Shown in pieces: positions 17,356 to 29,600 of a stretch of 64,000 nt of DNA. The translations under genes were made by a program, and so were the position numbers. The notes beneath the pieces were generated by a model that was not told the DNA's origin, ran no database searches, and worked only from the letters and a program-made list of their open reading frames with translations. Source of the DNA: CAZWVR01 sp964637235 (GTDB lineage Bacteria; Bacteroidota; Bacteroidia; Bacteroidales; S143-33); assembly GCA_964637235.1 (NCBI GenBank), contig CAZWVR010000001.1:1-64000 (forward strand), in the 5' to 3' direction. Numbering within the stretch: position 1 is the first letter of the stretch; every line of letters starts with the position of its first letter.

Positions 17356-18114
17356 TTATTTTTTTTGTTTTTTCTCATAAGGCTTATATGTTAGCATTAT
17401 ATTTTTGATTTTCAGATGCATATATGTTGTTTTAGGATCGTGAAATATAAGATAGCCTGCAATGAATTTGGGGGTGTAGTTTGTGTCTGTGTTTATTGAT
17501 ACTTCATAGTTATGCCATATGTTATCGCGACTGGTAATATTGATTACATTTTTGGGACTTATTGTATCTTTATAAATTACAAAAATTTTCATTCGTGGGA
17601 AATATGTTAAGTCGTCAGAAAATGATTTTATTTTTGCGCTTAAAGTATAATATCCTTGTCCGGGAGCTTTAATTTTAAAAAAGAATGATGATGTATCGCC
17701 GCGTATTGAGTATTCTTGTTTTTTATTCCAGATATTTAAGCCCATAAGTTTTAATCTTTCCAATGAGTCAAGTATTTGATAACGATTATTAAGAGTGTCA
17801 TATATAGTCTGATACATTTGAAAGAATGCTTGAATATCTTTCATATAGTAATAGAAGGATTTGTAGAATTGTTTTCGGGTAATTTTGTATTTTTTAAAAA
17901 TTTGATTGTAATATGAGAGTGATTCTGGTTTTGGCAGAGTTCTGTCATATAGTCCATTTTTCGTAAGTAAAGCGTCGGCGATGTGGATATCTGCAAGTAT
18001 TTTTATTAATTTGCTTTTTGGGATTATGTCTTTTTCTTGTTTTTCTTTTTTGCAACTGATTGTTAAAGATAGTGATATAAATAAGAGATATATCGTAATT
18101 TTGTAGAATTTCAT
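17356..18114 (-). CDS. DUF4296 lipoprotein
   Basis: A 252-residue lipoprotein with the lipobox at SLTISC (Cys21). The DUF4296 domain occupies about residues 30-115: IPKSKLIKILADIHIADALL, then a helix with ITRKQFYKSFYYYM and a coiled tail. The C-terminal half (about 145-240) looks like a beta-sandwich, possibly carbohydrate-binding in fold. The family is restricted to Bacteroidota and has no known function. Its start is one base from the stop of the upstream symporter gene, so the two are in one operon, with rseP downstream. Confidence 0.82.
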   Translation of the reverse strand: MKFYKITIYLLFISLSLTISCKKEKQEKDIIPKSKLIKILADIHIADALLTKNGLYDRTLPKPESLSYYNQIFKKYKITRKQFYKSFYYYMKDIQAFFQMYQTIYDTLNNRYQILDSLERLKLMGLNIWNKKQEYSIRGDTSSFFFKIKAPGQGYYTLSAKIKSFSDDLTYFPRMKIFVIYKDTISPKNVINITSRDNIWHNYEVSINTDTNYTPKFIAGYLIFHDPKTTYMHLKIKNIMLTYKPYEKKQKK

Positions 18115-18115
18115 T

Positions 18116-19564
18116 TTAAATTTTTTGTTTTCTCGGGAAAATGAACATAAATAAAATAGCGCTTATTCCTGCAACAATAAAAGTTAATAAACGAGTAGTT
18201 AAAATTTGTTCCATACCAGTTAAAATCCAAGTAATAGTAAATGTTATGCCTACGATAATAGTAGCAAAGGCAGCTTTACCGGAGTAATTGTTAGAGAATA
18301 GTGAGAATAATATTACGATAGAAAAAGTTCCGCCGATTCCAGCCCAGACAAAGCTTACTATTGAATATATAAGATTTGATGGAACAATATATACGGAACC
18401 CAGAGCTAAGACGGCTATAGCAGCTGTGCTAATTCGAGAGTAGTTTAGTTTCTTTTTTTCGTTTGTGATTTTACGTGCTAAGATATTTTCGGATAGTTCT
18501 GTTGAAGAGAGTATGAGTAATGAGTCAGCAGTAGATATCATTGCAGCGATAGCTCCGGTTATTAAGATACCTGCCATTATAGGATGGAAAAGTTTCATAA
18601 CGACAGCAGGCATTATAAATTCTTGATCACTAAAGTGGTTAGGTCCAAAGATAGCTATTCCTAACCAACCTATTGATAGAGCTCCTACGTATGCTATCAA
18701 TGTCCAAATTATGCTGATATTTCTAGCTTGGATAGCTTCTTTATGGCTTCTTATAGCCATAAATCTTGTTGTGACTTGTGGTTGACCCCCGAAATAGCCT
18801 AATATCCATGAGATACCGGATACAATCATTACGCCAGCGGCGAATCCTTTGACCCCGTGAGTAAGTGAGGCATATTCTCCGCCTGCTTTATGTAGGGCTT
18901 CTGATATAGAAGTAGCGTATAAATCAGGATGGTGAGCGATATAATAGATACCTACTATTGGAGTGATTATCAGTGTTGTAATCATAATTAGTGCTTGTAC
19001 TACATCGGTGTACATAACGCTTCTTAAACCTCCTACTAATGTATAGGGAATGATAATTAGCATTGTTAATATCATTCCGATATTTTTATCTAAGTGGAAC
19101 ATTGTTTCTAAGGTTTTGCCGCCTCCTAAGAGTTGTGCTCCTACGTAAAAAAAGAAAAAGAATACTATTGTTAAACTACTCAGAATTCGTATAGGTTGGG
19201 AGAAATCTGCGTGTTTTTTAGCTAAATAGTCTGTGAATGTTTTTACTTTATATTTTTCAGCTTCTTTTCTAAGACGCCAAGCTAATAATGACCATGAAAG
19301 TATAACTCCTCCTACGCATCCTATTGCAGTCCAGATTTCTTTTAGTCCAAATGCATAGGCTGCTCCGGGAAGTCCTAAAAGTGCCCAAGAGGATTCTCCG
19401 GTAGCTCTTTCTGAAAGTGCAGCTACCCATCCATGAATTTTACGTCCTCCTATTGAATAATCCTCTGCTGTTTTAACTTTTATTCCTTGATAAACACCCC
19501 AGAGTATCAGCAGAACTAAATATATTACCATTACGGTTAATAGTAATATTTGAGAGTGTTCCAT
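18116..19564 (-). CDS. sodium/solute symporter (SSF family, PutP-like)
   Basis: A 482-residue inner-membrane transporter with about 13 helices. It has the SSF signatures: an opening with DYSIGGRKIHGWVAALSERATG, which resembles PutP sodium/proline carriers, then GGLRSVMYTDVVQALIM and the helix-8 stretch GAIAAMISTADSLLIL. The last contains the conserved Ser/Thr of a sodium site. The substrate is probably proline or a related amino acid, but SSF substrates are hard to predict. It is translationally close to the DUF4296 gene (1-nt gap). Confidence 0.88.
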   Translation of the reverse strand: MEHSQILLLTVMVIYLVLLILWGVYQGIKVKTAEDYSIGGRKIHGWVAALSERATGESSWALLGLPGAAYAFGLKEIWTAIGCVGGVILSWSLLAWRLRKEAEKYKVKTFTDYLAKKHADFSQPIRILSSLTIVFFFFFYVGAQLLGGGKTLETMFHLDKNIGMILTMLIIIPYTLVGGLRSVMYTDVVQALIMITTLIITPIVGIYYIAHHPDLYATSISEALHKAGGEYASLTHGVKGFAAGVMIVSGISWILGYFGGQPQVTTRFMAIRSHKEAIQARNISIIWTLIAYVGALSIGWLGIAIFGPNHFSDQEFIMPAVVMKLFHPIMAGILITGAIAAMISTADSLLILSSTELSENILARKITNEKKKLNYSRISTAAIAVLALGSVYIVPSNLIYSIVSFVWAGIGGTFSIVILFSLFSNNYSGKAAFATIIVGITFTITWILTGMEQILTTRLLTFIVAGISAILFMFIFPRKQKI

Positions 19565-19676
19565 AGTTAATTTTTTGCCAAATCTATAAAAAATTTTTGT
19601 CTATCCTTTTATTGTTTGTATTGTATTGATTTTTAGGTAATTGTGTCTGGTATGGAGATGGACATTAAATTAGTTT

Positions 19677-20897
19677 TTATTCTATGTTGTTTTGCACGGG
19701 ATATAAAAAATCGTTATAGGGATATCGTTGTACATGGATTTTTTTTGCTTCTTTATATAGTAAATTTTTTAGCTTATCTATGTTAGTTTTTTCTTTGGCG
19801 GATATAAATATTACTTGTTCTTGTTTCATTTGCCAGATGCTTTCAATGTCTTTAAGGGATAGGTTTTCTTTATTTTTTGGTGTTAAGTCGTATTTATGTT
19901 TAGGTTTATATTGGTATGCATCAATTTTATTAAAGACTAATATAGTAGGTTTATTTGCGGCATTTATTTCTTTAAGTATCTGGTTTACAGCGTGTATATG
20001 TTCTTGATAATTGGGATGAGAAATATCCACAATATGCAGTAAGATATCGGCATCTCTGACTTCATCAAGTGTAGATTTAAAAGCTTCAATAAGAGTTGTA
20101 GGTAGTTTTCTTATGAAGCCCACAGTGTCAGAAATTAGTACGGGGATATTTTCTAATTCAATGCGTCTTGTGGTAGTATCCAGGGTTGCGAAAAGTTTAT
20201 TTTCTACAAATACATTTGATTTACTCAGGAGGTTCATTAAAGTAGATTTCCCAACATTAGTGTATCCGACTAATGCAATTTTGACTAATTTACCGCGTGA
20301 GTGTCTTTGTATTTTTTTCTGTTTGTCTATTTTCGAGAGTTTTTCTTTCAGTAGTGCTATTTGCTTTTTAATTCGTCGTCTATCAGTTTCTAATTCTTTT
20401 TCTCCTGGACCTCTGAGTCCTATACCACCTCTTTGTCTTTCTAAGTGTGTCCATAGACCTTTTAGTCTTGGTAGGAGATATTGATATTCTGCTAATTCTA
20501 CTTGTAATTTTGCATGTGCGGTTCTGGCACGTTGGGCAAAGATTTGTAGTATTAGAAATGTCCTGTCTATTATTTGTTTACCGATTTCTTTTGAGATATT
20601 AGCATTTTGAGAGGGTGTCAGGTCATCGTCAAAGATTAATACGTCAATGTTGTTTTTTATAACAAAATCTTTTATTTCTTGCAGTTTACCTTTGCCTACG
20701 AATGTTTTTGGATTGGGTTTTTCTAGTCTTTGATAAAATTTTGCTACTGGTTCAATATTGTTTGTTTTTGCTAAGAATTCCAGTTCGTTTAGATATTCTA
20801 TGATTTTCTCAGTGGGTTCATCCTTTAATGATACTCCTATCAGTACTGCTCTGGTTATCTGTTTTTTAGTATTATCTACTTGAAATTTTTGTTTCAT
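19677..20897 (-). CDS. hflX: ribosome-associated GTPase HflX
   Basis: A 406-residue GTPase. The N-terminal domain (about residues 1-200) has the family's RTFLILQIFAQRARTAHAKLQ and the glycine loop RQRGGIGLRGPGEKELETD. The G domain has GYTNVGKSTLMNLL (about 207), DTVGFIRKLP and NKID. HflX splits stalled ribosomes, mainly under stress. It ends with a short C-terminal extension. It lies 5 nt downstream of a lipoprotein gene on the same strand, so both are likely transcribed together. Confidence 0.95.
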   Translation of the reverse strand: MKQKFQVDNTKKQITRAVLIGVSLKDEPTEKIIEYLNELEFLAKTNNIEPVAKFYQRLEKPNPKTFVGKGKLQEIKDFVIKNNIDVLIFDDDLTPSQNANISKEIGKQIIDRTFLILQIFAQRARTAHAKLQVELAEYQYLLPRLKGLWTHLERQRGGIGLRGPGEKELETDRRRIKKQIALLKEKLSKIDKQKKIQRHSRGKLVKIALVGYTNVGKSTLMNLLSKSNVFVENKLFATLDTTTRRIELENIPVLISDTVGFIRKLPTTLIEAFKSTLDEVRDADILLHIVDISHPNYQEHIHAVNQILKEINAANKPTILVFNKIDAYQYKPKHKYDLTPKNKENLSLKDIESIWQMKQEQVIFISAKEKTNIDKLKNLLYKEAKKIHVQRYPYNDFLYPVQNNIE

Positions 20898-20902
20898 AAA
20901 TT

Positions 20903-22078
20903 TTAGTAATTTTGTTCTAAGAAAATTTTATGGTCTATTAAGGCTTTAAAAATGACATTTTTAAGGGTTTCGTTTGCTGCGTATATCATATCCAATGGGT
21001 GTGGAAATGGTTCTGGGCGGCTGTTTAATTTTCTTTTTATTTTGTCTGGTAATATTGAAATTTCGCCGTTAGCAGTATAATAATAGTGTTCATATACATG
21101 GTCGGCTGCTATTGGCACTTGTAATAATAATTGTGATGTATAGTTGTCTCTGTATTCTAATTGACCTTCAATATGGGCAATTTTATATTGTCTAAAAGTG
21201 TTTAAGGTACAGGTAAGCATTTTATATTTTGGTACTTTTATAGGATTTCCGCTGCTATCGCGTACAATATTTCCTTTACTATCAAGTTTGTATTCGTATC
21301 CATCTTGTACTTTTTTCTTATAAACATCATGTTTTTCTTCAATTCTATCTGGTGATACATCTATTATCCTTAGCACTATAAATATTGTGATATCATATTT
21401 GCCTTCTCTTATATCGGTTGTAAAATATTTTATCCATAGGCTATTGAGTTGGGCTATGGGGAAGTTTAATAAATTGCTATAAAAATCATTAGAAAGTTTA
21501 TAAATGGTTTGATTTTTTATGGTAATAATGACATATGTTTGTCCTTTTTGGTAGCAGATATCCATTAAAGTATCTATATCGTATAGGCTATGGTCGTATT
21601 TTTTAGCTTTTTGGAATTCAAAAAATGCTTCTCTATATGCTCTTTTACGATTTTCTTGCATAAGTTTTTTTGCGTGGGCATAATAATATCTGGCAGCATT
21701 TCGTTTTGCAGCAATCATTGGCGTTGTATAATCTTTATGTTCAAATTTGATGATTTTGCCGTTATAATTGAGAGGAGTAATGCTTTCAACAAGCTCTTGC
21801 CTTTCCTTTAAACGTTTGTATATTTTATAGATTTGTTCCCATCTATCTGGTTGCCCTTCTTCATTTAGTTCTTTTATTTTTTCCATATCTTTTTTTACAG
21901 CTAAGGGATAGGCTTTTTCAAGTACTTCAATTTGTTTTGCTTTATGTGGATTTCTTTTAAGTTTATTGACTGCATTTATTACTGCACCGTGATAATCGCC
22001 TTGTTTTAATAGTTTTTCGCTTACATTGCAGGAAAATACTATCAATATGCTAAAAAATAAAAATAAGACTTTTTTCAT
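20903..22078 (-). CDS. lipoprotein with TPR-like N-terminal region, unknown function
   Basis: A 391-residue lipoprotein. I start it at the ATG at 22078; a TTG two codons upstream is also possible. The signal ends at ILIVFSC. The N-terminal 180 residues are helical and repeat-like (EKLLKQGDYHGAVINAVNKL, then YEAFFEFQKAKKYDHSLY type units), resembling tetratricopeptide repeats. The C-terminal half is beta-rich, with an internal KDSKGNIVRDSSGNP-like hairpin. Similar proteins occur across Bacteroidota without a known role. It is 5 nt before hflX. Confidence 0.65.
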   Translation of the reverse strand: MKKVLFLFFSILIVFSCNVSEKLLKQGDYHGAVINAVNKLKRNPHKAKQIEVLEKAYPLAVKKDMEKIKELNEEGQPDRWEQIYKIYKRLKERQELVESITPLNYNGKIIKFEHKDYTTPMIAAKRNAARYYYAHAKKLMQENRKRAYREAFFEFQKAKKYDHSLYDIDTLMDICYQKGQTYVIITIKNQTIYKLSNDFYSNLLNFPIAQLNSLWIKYFTTDIREGKYDITIFIVLRIIDVSPDRIEEKHDVYKKKVQDGYEYKLDSKGNIVRDSSGNPIKVPKYKMLTCTLNTFRQYKIAHIEGQLEYRDNYTSQLLLQVPIAADHVYEHYYYTANGEISILPDKIKRKLNSRPEPFPHPLDMIYAANETLKNVIFKALIDHKIFLEQNY

Positions 22079-22147
22079 TTTCAAATATTTTCAACTTTAC
22101 TAATTTTGTTGCACATTTTTTACAAAGAAATGAAAAATTCATAAAAA

Positions 22148-22855
22148 ATGAAACTTTTACTGATTAGTAATTCCACAAATGCTGGTGAACAGTATTTGGA
22201 ACATGCAATGCCTAAAATTGATGCTTTTTTAGGACGTGAATATTCAGAGGCTTTATTTATTCCTTATGCTATTGTGACGGATAGTTTTAACAATTACGAA
22301 AAAAAAGTTAAAGAAAAATTTGCGGAACTTGGCTATAATTTAACCTCTATTCATAGATATTCAAATCCAGTCCAAGCCATAGAAAAAGCTGAAATAATAG
22401 TGATTGGAGGAGGTAATACTTTTGCCCTTTTGCAGCGTATGTATGAAGCGGAAATAATCAGTCTTATCCGTAAAAAAATAATGGACGGTGTGCCTTATAT
22501 AGGTTGGAGTGCAGGCGCAAATGTTGCTTCTCCGACAATTATGACTACTAATGATATGCCTATTATTGAACCGAAGTCTTTTAAAGCTTTGAACCTTATA
22601 AAGTTCCAGATAAATCCTCATTATACAGAAAAAACAATCCCAAATCATGGAGGTGAAACTCGTGATGATAGATTAAGAGAGTTTATAACTATCAATAAAG
22701 ACGTCTATGTGGTGGCATTGAGGGAAGGTACTGCCTTAGAAATTATTGATAATAAAATCAGATTAGTTGGAGAGAAAAAAGCTAAAATTTTTAAATACGG
22801 TATAGAACCTTATGAGGTTGACAATAAAGCCTCGTTAACTTTTTTATTATCATAA
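22148..22855 (+). CDS. pepE: dipeptidase E (peptidase family S51)
   Basis: A 235-residue cytoplasmic Asp-specific dipeptidase. The serine nucleophile lies in GWSAGANVASPTI (about residues 119-131), preceded by IVIGGGNTFALLQRMYE. The conserved TMTTNDMPI-type strand and NPHYTEKT follow, where the His should be the catalytic partner. It cleaves N-terminal aspartyl dipeptides. A TAATTTTG at 22101-22108 may be its -7 box. It starts the long plus-strand block, 151 nt before ruvA; that gap holds only a weak hairpin near 22909-22932. Confidence 0.93.
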   Translation: MKLLLISNSTNAGEQYLEHAMPKIDAFLGREYSEALFIPYAIVTDSFNNYEKKVKEKFAELGYNLTSIHRYSNPVQAIEKAEIIVIGGGNTFALLQRMYEAEIISLIRKKIMDGVPYIGWSAGANVASPTIMTTNDMPIIEPKSFKALNLIKFQINPHYTEKTIPNHGGETRDDRLREFITINKDVYVVALREGTALEIIDNKIRLVGEKKAKIFKYGIEPYEVDNKASLTFLLS

Positions 22856-23006
22856 TGTTTGCTATATTATGTGTAAGGCTCATTTTTTCATAGCAGATGA
22901 AAATATTAACATTTATCTCTAATAGAGAATGTGGGCTAATAAATAATTTATCCGAGAGGCTATGTTAGAATAGTAATAACTGCGGTAATTAAAAAAATGA
23001 AATAAA

Positions 23007-23588
23007 ATGTTGGATTATTTAATTGGCAAAATAGTTGAAATAACCCCTTCTTATTTGGTTATTGATGTTGCAAATGTGGGCTATTTTTTGAATATAACTT
23101 TACAAACTTATTCTAAGCTTTCTTTAAATAGTGAAGCAAAACTCTATATACATTCTATAATCCGCGATGATGCTTATATTTTATATGGTTTTGCTGATAA
23201 AGAGGAACGAGAGCTTTTTCGTTTATTGATAAGTGTTTCCGGAGTTGGTGCTAATACCGCTCGCTTAATGCTTTCAACTCTTTCTGTGGAACAACTATCA
23301 CAGGCTATTATGAATAATGATGTCGCTCTTATTAAAAGTGTCAAAGGGGTAGGATTAAAAACTGCTCAGCGTATAATTGTAGATTTAAAAGATAAATTAG
23401 GTAAACCCTCCGAAACAGTTCCTTTACCGGAAAATACTCAACAAATCTCAGAAGCTATAACGGCACTTGTAATGTTAGGTTTCAGTAAAAAAGCTGCTCA
23501 ACAGGCTGTGAGAAAAGTCTTTAAACCCGGTGAAAATCTTTCTGTGGAGCAAATTATAAAACACGCTCTGAAAATATTGTCCCGATAA
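23007..23588 (+). CDS. ruvA: Holliday junction branch migration protein RuvA
   Basis: A 193-residue protein of the family's usual length. The N-terminal OB domain starts MLDYLIGKIVEITPSYLVID. Two helix-hairpin-helix motifs follow (SVSGVGANTARLML and SVKGVGLKTAQRIIVDLKDKL, about residues 70-128), and then the flexible linker and C-terminal domain III (ALVMLGFSKKAAQQAVRKV). RuvA tetramers hold the junction while RuvB pumps DNA. The ruvA-sprA neighbourhood is common in Bacteroidota. The gap to sprA is 49 nt. Confidence 0.97.
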   Translation: MLDYLIGKIVEITPSYLVIDVANVGYFLNITLQTYSKLSLNSEAKLYIHSIIRDDAYILYGFADKEERELFRLLISVSGVGANTARLMLSTLSVEQLSQAIMNNDVALIKSVKGVGLKTAQRIIVDLKDKLGKPSETVPLPENTQQISEAITALVMLGFSKKAAQQAVRKVFKPGENLSVEQIIKHALKILSR

Positions 23589-23637
23589 AGACTATAAACC
23601 TAAAATTGTCGTTTTTTTAACGGTAAAAAAAATCAGA

Positions 23638-26600
23638 ATGTATAGAAAAATTTTTATTTCGTTTTGTATATTATTGTTTGGTTTTAAAGCCTATTCCATA
23701 GTTTTTCCTCCCGATACTATTAAACCCGATTCATTACATTTTCCAGCTTTTATTTCTCCCAATCCTTTTGAAACCCAAAAATATAATTCCCCTTTATTTT
23801 TGCCATTGCCTTCAATATATACCCAACAGTATGATTTTGACCCTAAAACTGGCGATGTCTCTATAACTCAAAAAATAGGCGATTATACTCCTTATCCTCC
23901 TTATGTCTTGGATTTTAATAATTATATGAATTTGCAAAATCGCCAGTTTCTGAAAAATTATTGGAGAGAAAAAACTAAAACGGTATCTGGTAAAAATGGA
24001 GGCTTCCTCTCCGATATACTTTCGCCTGAAATAAATTTGGGAATAAAAGGTTTAAATACACTATTCGGTTCAGATAAAATAACTGTTAAACCAACAGGAG
24101 TTCTTAATGTTACTCTCGGTCTTACATATACAAAAACTAACAATCCTACTTTACCCAGATATCTGCGTAATAATACTGTATTTGATTTTGATCAAGATGT
24201 TCAGGTCGGCGTCAATGGTTCTGTCGGGAATAAAATGAATATTGCCATCAATTATAATAGTCTGTCAATGTTTGATTTTGAGGATAAAAGAAAAATAAAC
24301 TATAATGGTGATGAGGATGAAATAATACAGAAGATAGAAGCCGGAAACGTTACCTTCCCCCTTGAAAATACTTTAATTACTGGTAGTACAACTCTTTGGG
24401 GTATCCGAACAGATTTGAAATTTGGTAAACTTACTATCTCCTCCGTGCTTTCTCAACAAAAAGGTCAATCAAAAACCATAGAAATACAAGGAGGAGCTGT
24501 GGTCAATGATTTTGAAATATCTGCCAGTGATTACGATGCTAATAAACACTTTTTTTTAAATCACTATTTTAGAGATCATTACGAGGATGCATTGAAAAAT
24601 TTACCTGTTGTTACTCCATCTATAAAAATAACTCGTATAGAAGTTTGGGTTACTAATAAAACGTCTGATTTTCAAAATTCTCGTAATATAGTAGCATTTA
24701 TGGATTTGGGCGAGGGCGATGCTAAATATATCCATGCTTCCGGCTTTGTTTTGCCACAAGTAGGCGGTGCTCCCCCAAGCAATAATGCTAATAATTTATA
24801 TGAACAGATGACAACTACTTATAATGGAATACGCGATATTACACAGGTCTCAAATATTTTGAATACTATCCCAGATTTTACAGAAGGTATAGATTATGTA
24901 AAATTAGAAAACGCTCGTAAATTAGATCCATCTGAATATACTGTTAATACTGATTTGGGATATATATCCCTCAATTATGAATTGAAACCAGGCGAAGTTT
25001 TGGCTGTGGCTTATGAATATACTATGAATGGAAAAACTTATCAGGTCGGTGAATTCTCCTCTGATGTAGAATCACCTAAAACTTTAATACTTAAATTGAT
25101 AAAAGGTCCTGCTTTAACTCCTAACCTCCCTAATTGGGATTTGATGATGAAAAATATTTATAGTCTTAATACTTTTTCCCTCTCAAAAGATGATTTCAAA
25201 TTGGAAATATATTACAATAATGATAGAACTGGAATACCTATAAATTATATCCCAGAAGGTAAAATAAAAAATCAACGCCTACTCTCTGTTTTTAATTTTG
25301 ATAAAGCAGATGAACAAAATAATCCAAATCCGGATGGCTTTTTTGATTTCATAGAAGGTGTCACTGTTGATACAAAAAATGGACTTATAATATTTCCTGA
25401 ATTAGAACCTTTCGGTGAATTCTTAGCTAAAAAAATTGGCGATAAAAATATTGCAAAAAAATATACTTATCCAGAACTCTATGATTCTACTCAGTATATT
25501 GCAAAACAAGTTGCTTCAAAAAATAAGTTTTATTTAAAAGGTCATTATAAATCAACATCAGGAAATGAAATAATGCTTAATGTGATGAACCTTTCAAAAG
25601 GTTCTGTAAAAGTTACACAAGGTGGTAGAGAACTTACGGAAAATGTGGACTATTCCGTAGATTATAATATCGGAAAAGTTACAATTCTTAATGAAGCATT
25701 GTTGCGTTCCGGGCTTCCAATAAAAATTTCAATTGAAAATTACGATACTTATGGACTGATTACTAAAAATTTTGTAGGTACACATTTAAACTATCAGTTT
25801 AATCCTAATTTCAACTTAGGTGGTACTTTTGTCCACCTCTCAGAACTTCCATATGACCCTAAACCTATTTTGGGTTTTGAACCAGTTTCTAATTCTATGC
25901 TCGGTCTAAATACTTCATTTACCACAGAAGCTCCTTGGTTAACTAAATTGGTCGATTTTTTGCCTTTTATTCAAACAAAAGAAAAATCTCAAATCAATTT
26001 CATAGCAGAATTTGCTTACTTAATACCCGGTAATCCTAAAATATATAATAATCAAGTAGATAAAAAAGGTGTAGTTTTTATTGATGATTTTGAGGATAGC
26101 CAAACATATATAGACCTGAAATCCCCTCAATCTTGGGTATTAGCTAGTATCCCTCAACATCAACCAGATTTATTTCCAGAAGCTTCTGATAATCACTCGC
26201 TTAAATCAGGATATAACAGAGCCCTATTGGCTTGGTATTCTATAAACCAAGATATGCTCGATAAACGTAATCTCCCAGATTATATAACAGACGACGACCT
26301 CTCTAATCATTTTGTTAGACCTATATACGAGAAAGAAATATTTCCTAATCGCCAAAATCCTCAAAATATTCCTACTCGTTTAACTGTTTTAAATTTAGCA
26401 TTTTATCCTAATGAACGGGGACCATATAATTTTGATGTAGATGGCATCCCCGGTATTTCCGCAGGTATAAATCCTGATGGAACATTGAAAAATCCAGCTT
26501 CTCGATGGGGAGGAATAATGAGAGATTTATATGTTAATGATTTTGAAAGTTCTAATATTCAGTATATTGAATTTTGGCTGATGGATCCTTTTGTTTACGA

Positions 26601-29600
26601 TTCTACCTCAACTGGTGGATACTTATATATCAATTTAGGCGATATCTCCGAAGATATACTTAAAGATTCCAGAAAAATGTTTGAAAATGGTATCCCCTAT
26701 CCCGACGACCCTACAAAAATAGATACAACTCAATGGGGAATTGTCCCTACTGGACAAATGACTACCCAAACATTTGATAATAACCCTGACGCCAGAGCTC
26801 GACAAGACGCCGGCTTTGACGGATTAACCGATACTTTGGAACGAAATTTTTATCGGAATTATATTAATAAACTCGCACAAAAGTTCGGTATAGACTCAAA
26901 AGCTTATAAAACTGCTATTAACGACCCATCTGATGACGATTTTAGATTTTATTTTGATAAATATTATGACCAGATACACGCTTCAATCCTCGATAGATAT
27001 AAAAAATTTAATGGAACAGAAGGTAATAGCCCTCTTAATCCACAAAATAATCAGTATCAGGCTGTTTCTTTTTATCCTGATATGGAAGATGTTAATAGAG
27101 ATAATACACTTGACAATTTTGAAGCTTATTATCAGTATGTTATACATTTAGCTCCACAAGATATGAAAGTCGGTAAAAATTATATTGTCAATAAAGTCGT
27201 TACAAATGCTATCAATCTGCCTAATAAAAAAACTAATGAAAAAATTACTTGGTATCAATTTAAAATTCCTATATATCAACCAGATAAAGTCGTAGGCAAT
27301 ATAAGTGGCTTTAAATCAATACGTTTTATGCGTATTTTTTTACGCGGTTTTACAGATACCATAATACTACGTTTTGCAAAAATGGATTTAGTCCGTGGCG
27401 AATGGCGTCAGTATGAGAAACCTTTGACTACTTCCGGTGAAGGTACAATATATCCACAACATACAAATGATGGAGTTTTAGATGTCTCAGTTGTAAACAT
27501 TGAAGAAAACTCCCAAAAAGAACCTGTTAATTACGTTTTGCCCCCCGGAATTAGCCGTGAACAACAGTTATATGGACAACAACCTTATCAACTTAATGAA
27601 CAATCCCTCGCTTTAACTGTTAAAAATTTACCCGACGGAGAAGCTAAGGCTGTCTATAAAATTGTTAATTTAGATCTGAGAAAATTTAAAAAAATTAAAG
27701 CATTCTTCCATGCAGAAGCTCTCCCCGGTGAGGAAAGCCAGCTTAAAGATAACGATATCACTGTATTTATACGTCTTGGTTCTGATTTTACACAAAATTA
27801 TTATGAATACGAAATCCCTCTGAAAATAACTCCTCCCGGACATTATATTGGCGAAGCTCTATTTGCCGACGATAGATACAAAGTCTGGCCACAAGCAAAT
27901 AATTTAGATCTGGATCTGCAAAAATTGTTAGACGCAAAGCATAAACGAAATATAGAGATGAGTGCACCAAACTCAAATATATCATATACAACTCCTTATG
28001 TCGTATATGATGGCGATAGAAAAATTACAATCGTAGGTAATCCAAATTTAAGCAATATTAAAGCAATTATGATTGGTGTCAGAAATCCGAATGCCCAAAC
28101 AAATCGCTTCAATGATGATGGTATGGATAAATCTGCTGAAATTTGGGTAGATGAATTGCGCTTGACAGACTTTAATAATAATCCAGGTTGGGCGGCTGAT
28201 ATGCGCCTGAGCGCTAATTTAGCTGATTTTGGTAATATTACTCTGTCTGCTTATACTCATACCCCAGGATTTGGTAGTATAGAACAAAGAGTCAATGAAC
28301 GCGCTAAGGATCAAGTCATTGAATGGGATATGACAAGCCAATTCCAGCTGGGTAAATTCTTCCCTAAAAACTTCGGAGTTTCCCTGCCTCTTTATATTGG
28401 ATATTCCGAAAATATCTCAAATCCTGAATATAACCCATTTGACCCAGATATAAAATTTAAAACCGCTTTGTCTAATCCCAATCTTACCGAACAACAAAAA
28501 AAGGAACTTAAATATGCTGCACAAACTTACGTTAGACGAAAAAGTATTAACCTCACAAATATTAAAATTCAACCAATAAATAAAAATAAAAAACATAAAC
28601 GTAATTCACGTCTGAGACCTCCTTGGAGTATTTCAAACTTTACAACTTCTTTCGCTTATAACGAAATATATAGACGTACGCCAATTGTTGAATTTGATAT
28701 ACAACAGTCTTTACTGTTATCTGTTAACTATAATTATTCACCCAATCCTAAAAATATAAAGCCTTTCTCTAAATGGAAACTGTTTAGAAAACGATGGATA
28801 AGAAATAACTTTAAATTTATTAAAGATTTTAATTTCTATTATTTACCTTCAAGAATAAGCTTTACTACTGAAATAAATCGCCAGTATAATTCCTTCAAAA
28901 GTAGAGATGTCCAAAATATAGGACTTCAACTACCTATAAGCTATCAGAAAAACTTCCTCTGGGACCGCAATTACGATTTTACTTATAAATTATCCCGTAA
29001 TCTTAAAATAGACTTCTCTGCTACAAATGCTTCCAGAATAGAACCACAAGGTTGGGCTGAACAAACTCTCTTTGATAGACTTCATATACGTAAACCGCAA
29101 GACTCTATTTTCTATAATATCTTTGACCCCGGACGTAATACAGATTATAATCACCAAATTAGATTAAATTATAGAACCCCGCTTAATAAATTACCTTTAC
29201 TTTCTTGGACTAACCTTAATATTACTTATTCTGCTACATACGATTGGCGAAGAGGACAAGACCCTTATAGAGTACCTGCCACTGATACAACCCCCTCTTA
29301 TGTTATAGACTTCGGAAATATGATACAAAATTCTTCAACTATTAGAGCTGATTTAAGATTAAACTTCTCCTCTTTATATAGAAAAATACCATTTCTTAAA
29401 GATGTCCAAAACAGATTTACTAAAAATGGTAGAAAACCCAGACCTACAAAAGAAAAAGATGTTAAATTTCAACAGCAAAACCTTAGATTTGTTAAAGGTT
29501 TTAGAAAAATTATTAGACATAAGTTGAAAACTACTAAAATTACAAAAGTTGTTGTTAAATCTTCTGATGGTCAGATAATTAAATCATCTTTTAAAGTATT

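Noticed and set aside
22856..23006. Small RNA between pepE and ruvA
   Set aside because: Only a short imperfect hairpin (about 22909-22932) with a bulge; no promoter or terminator pattern.
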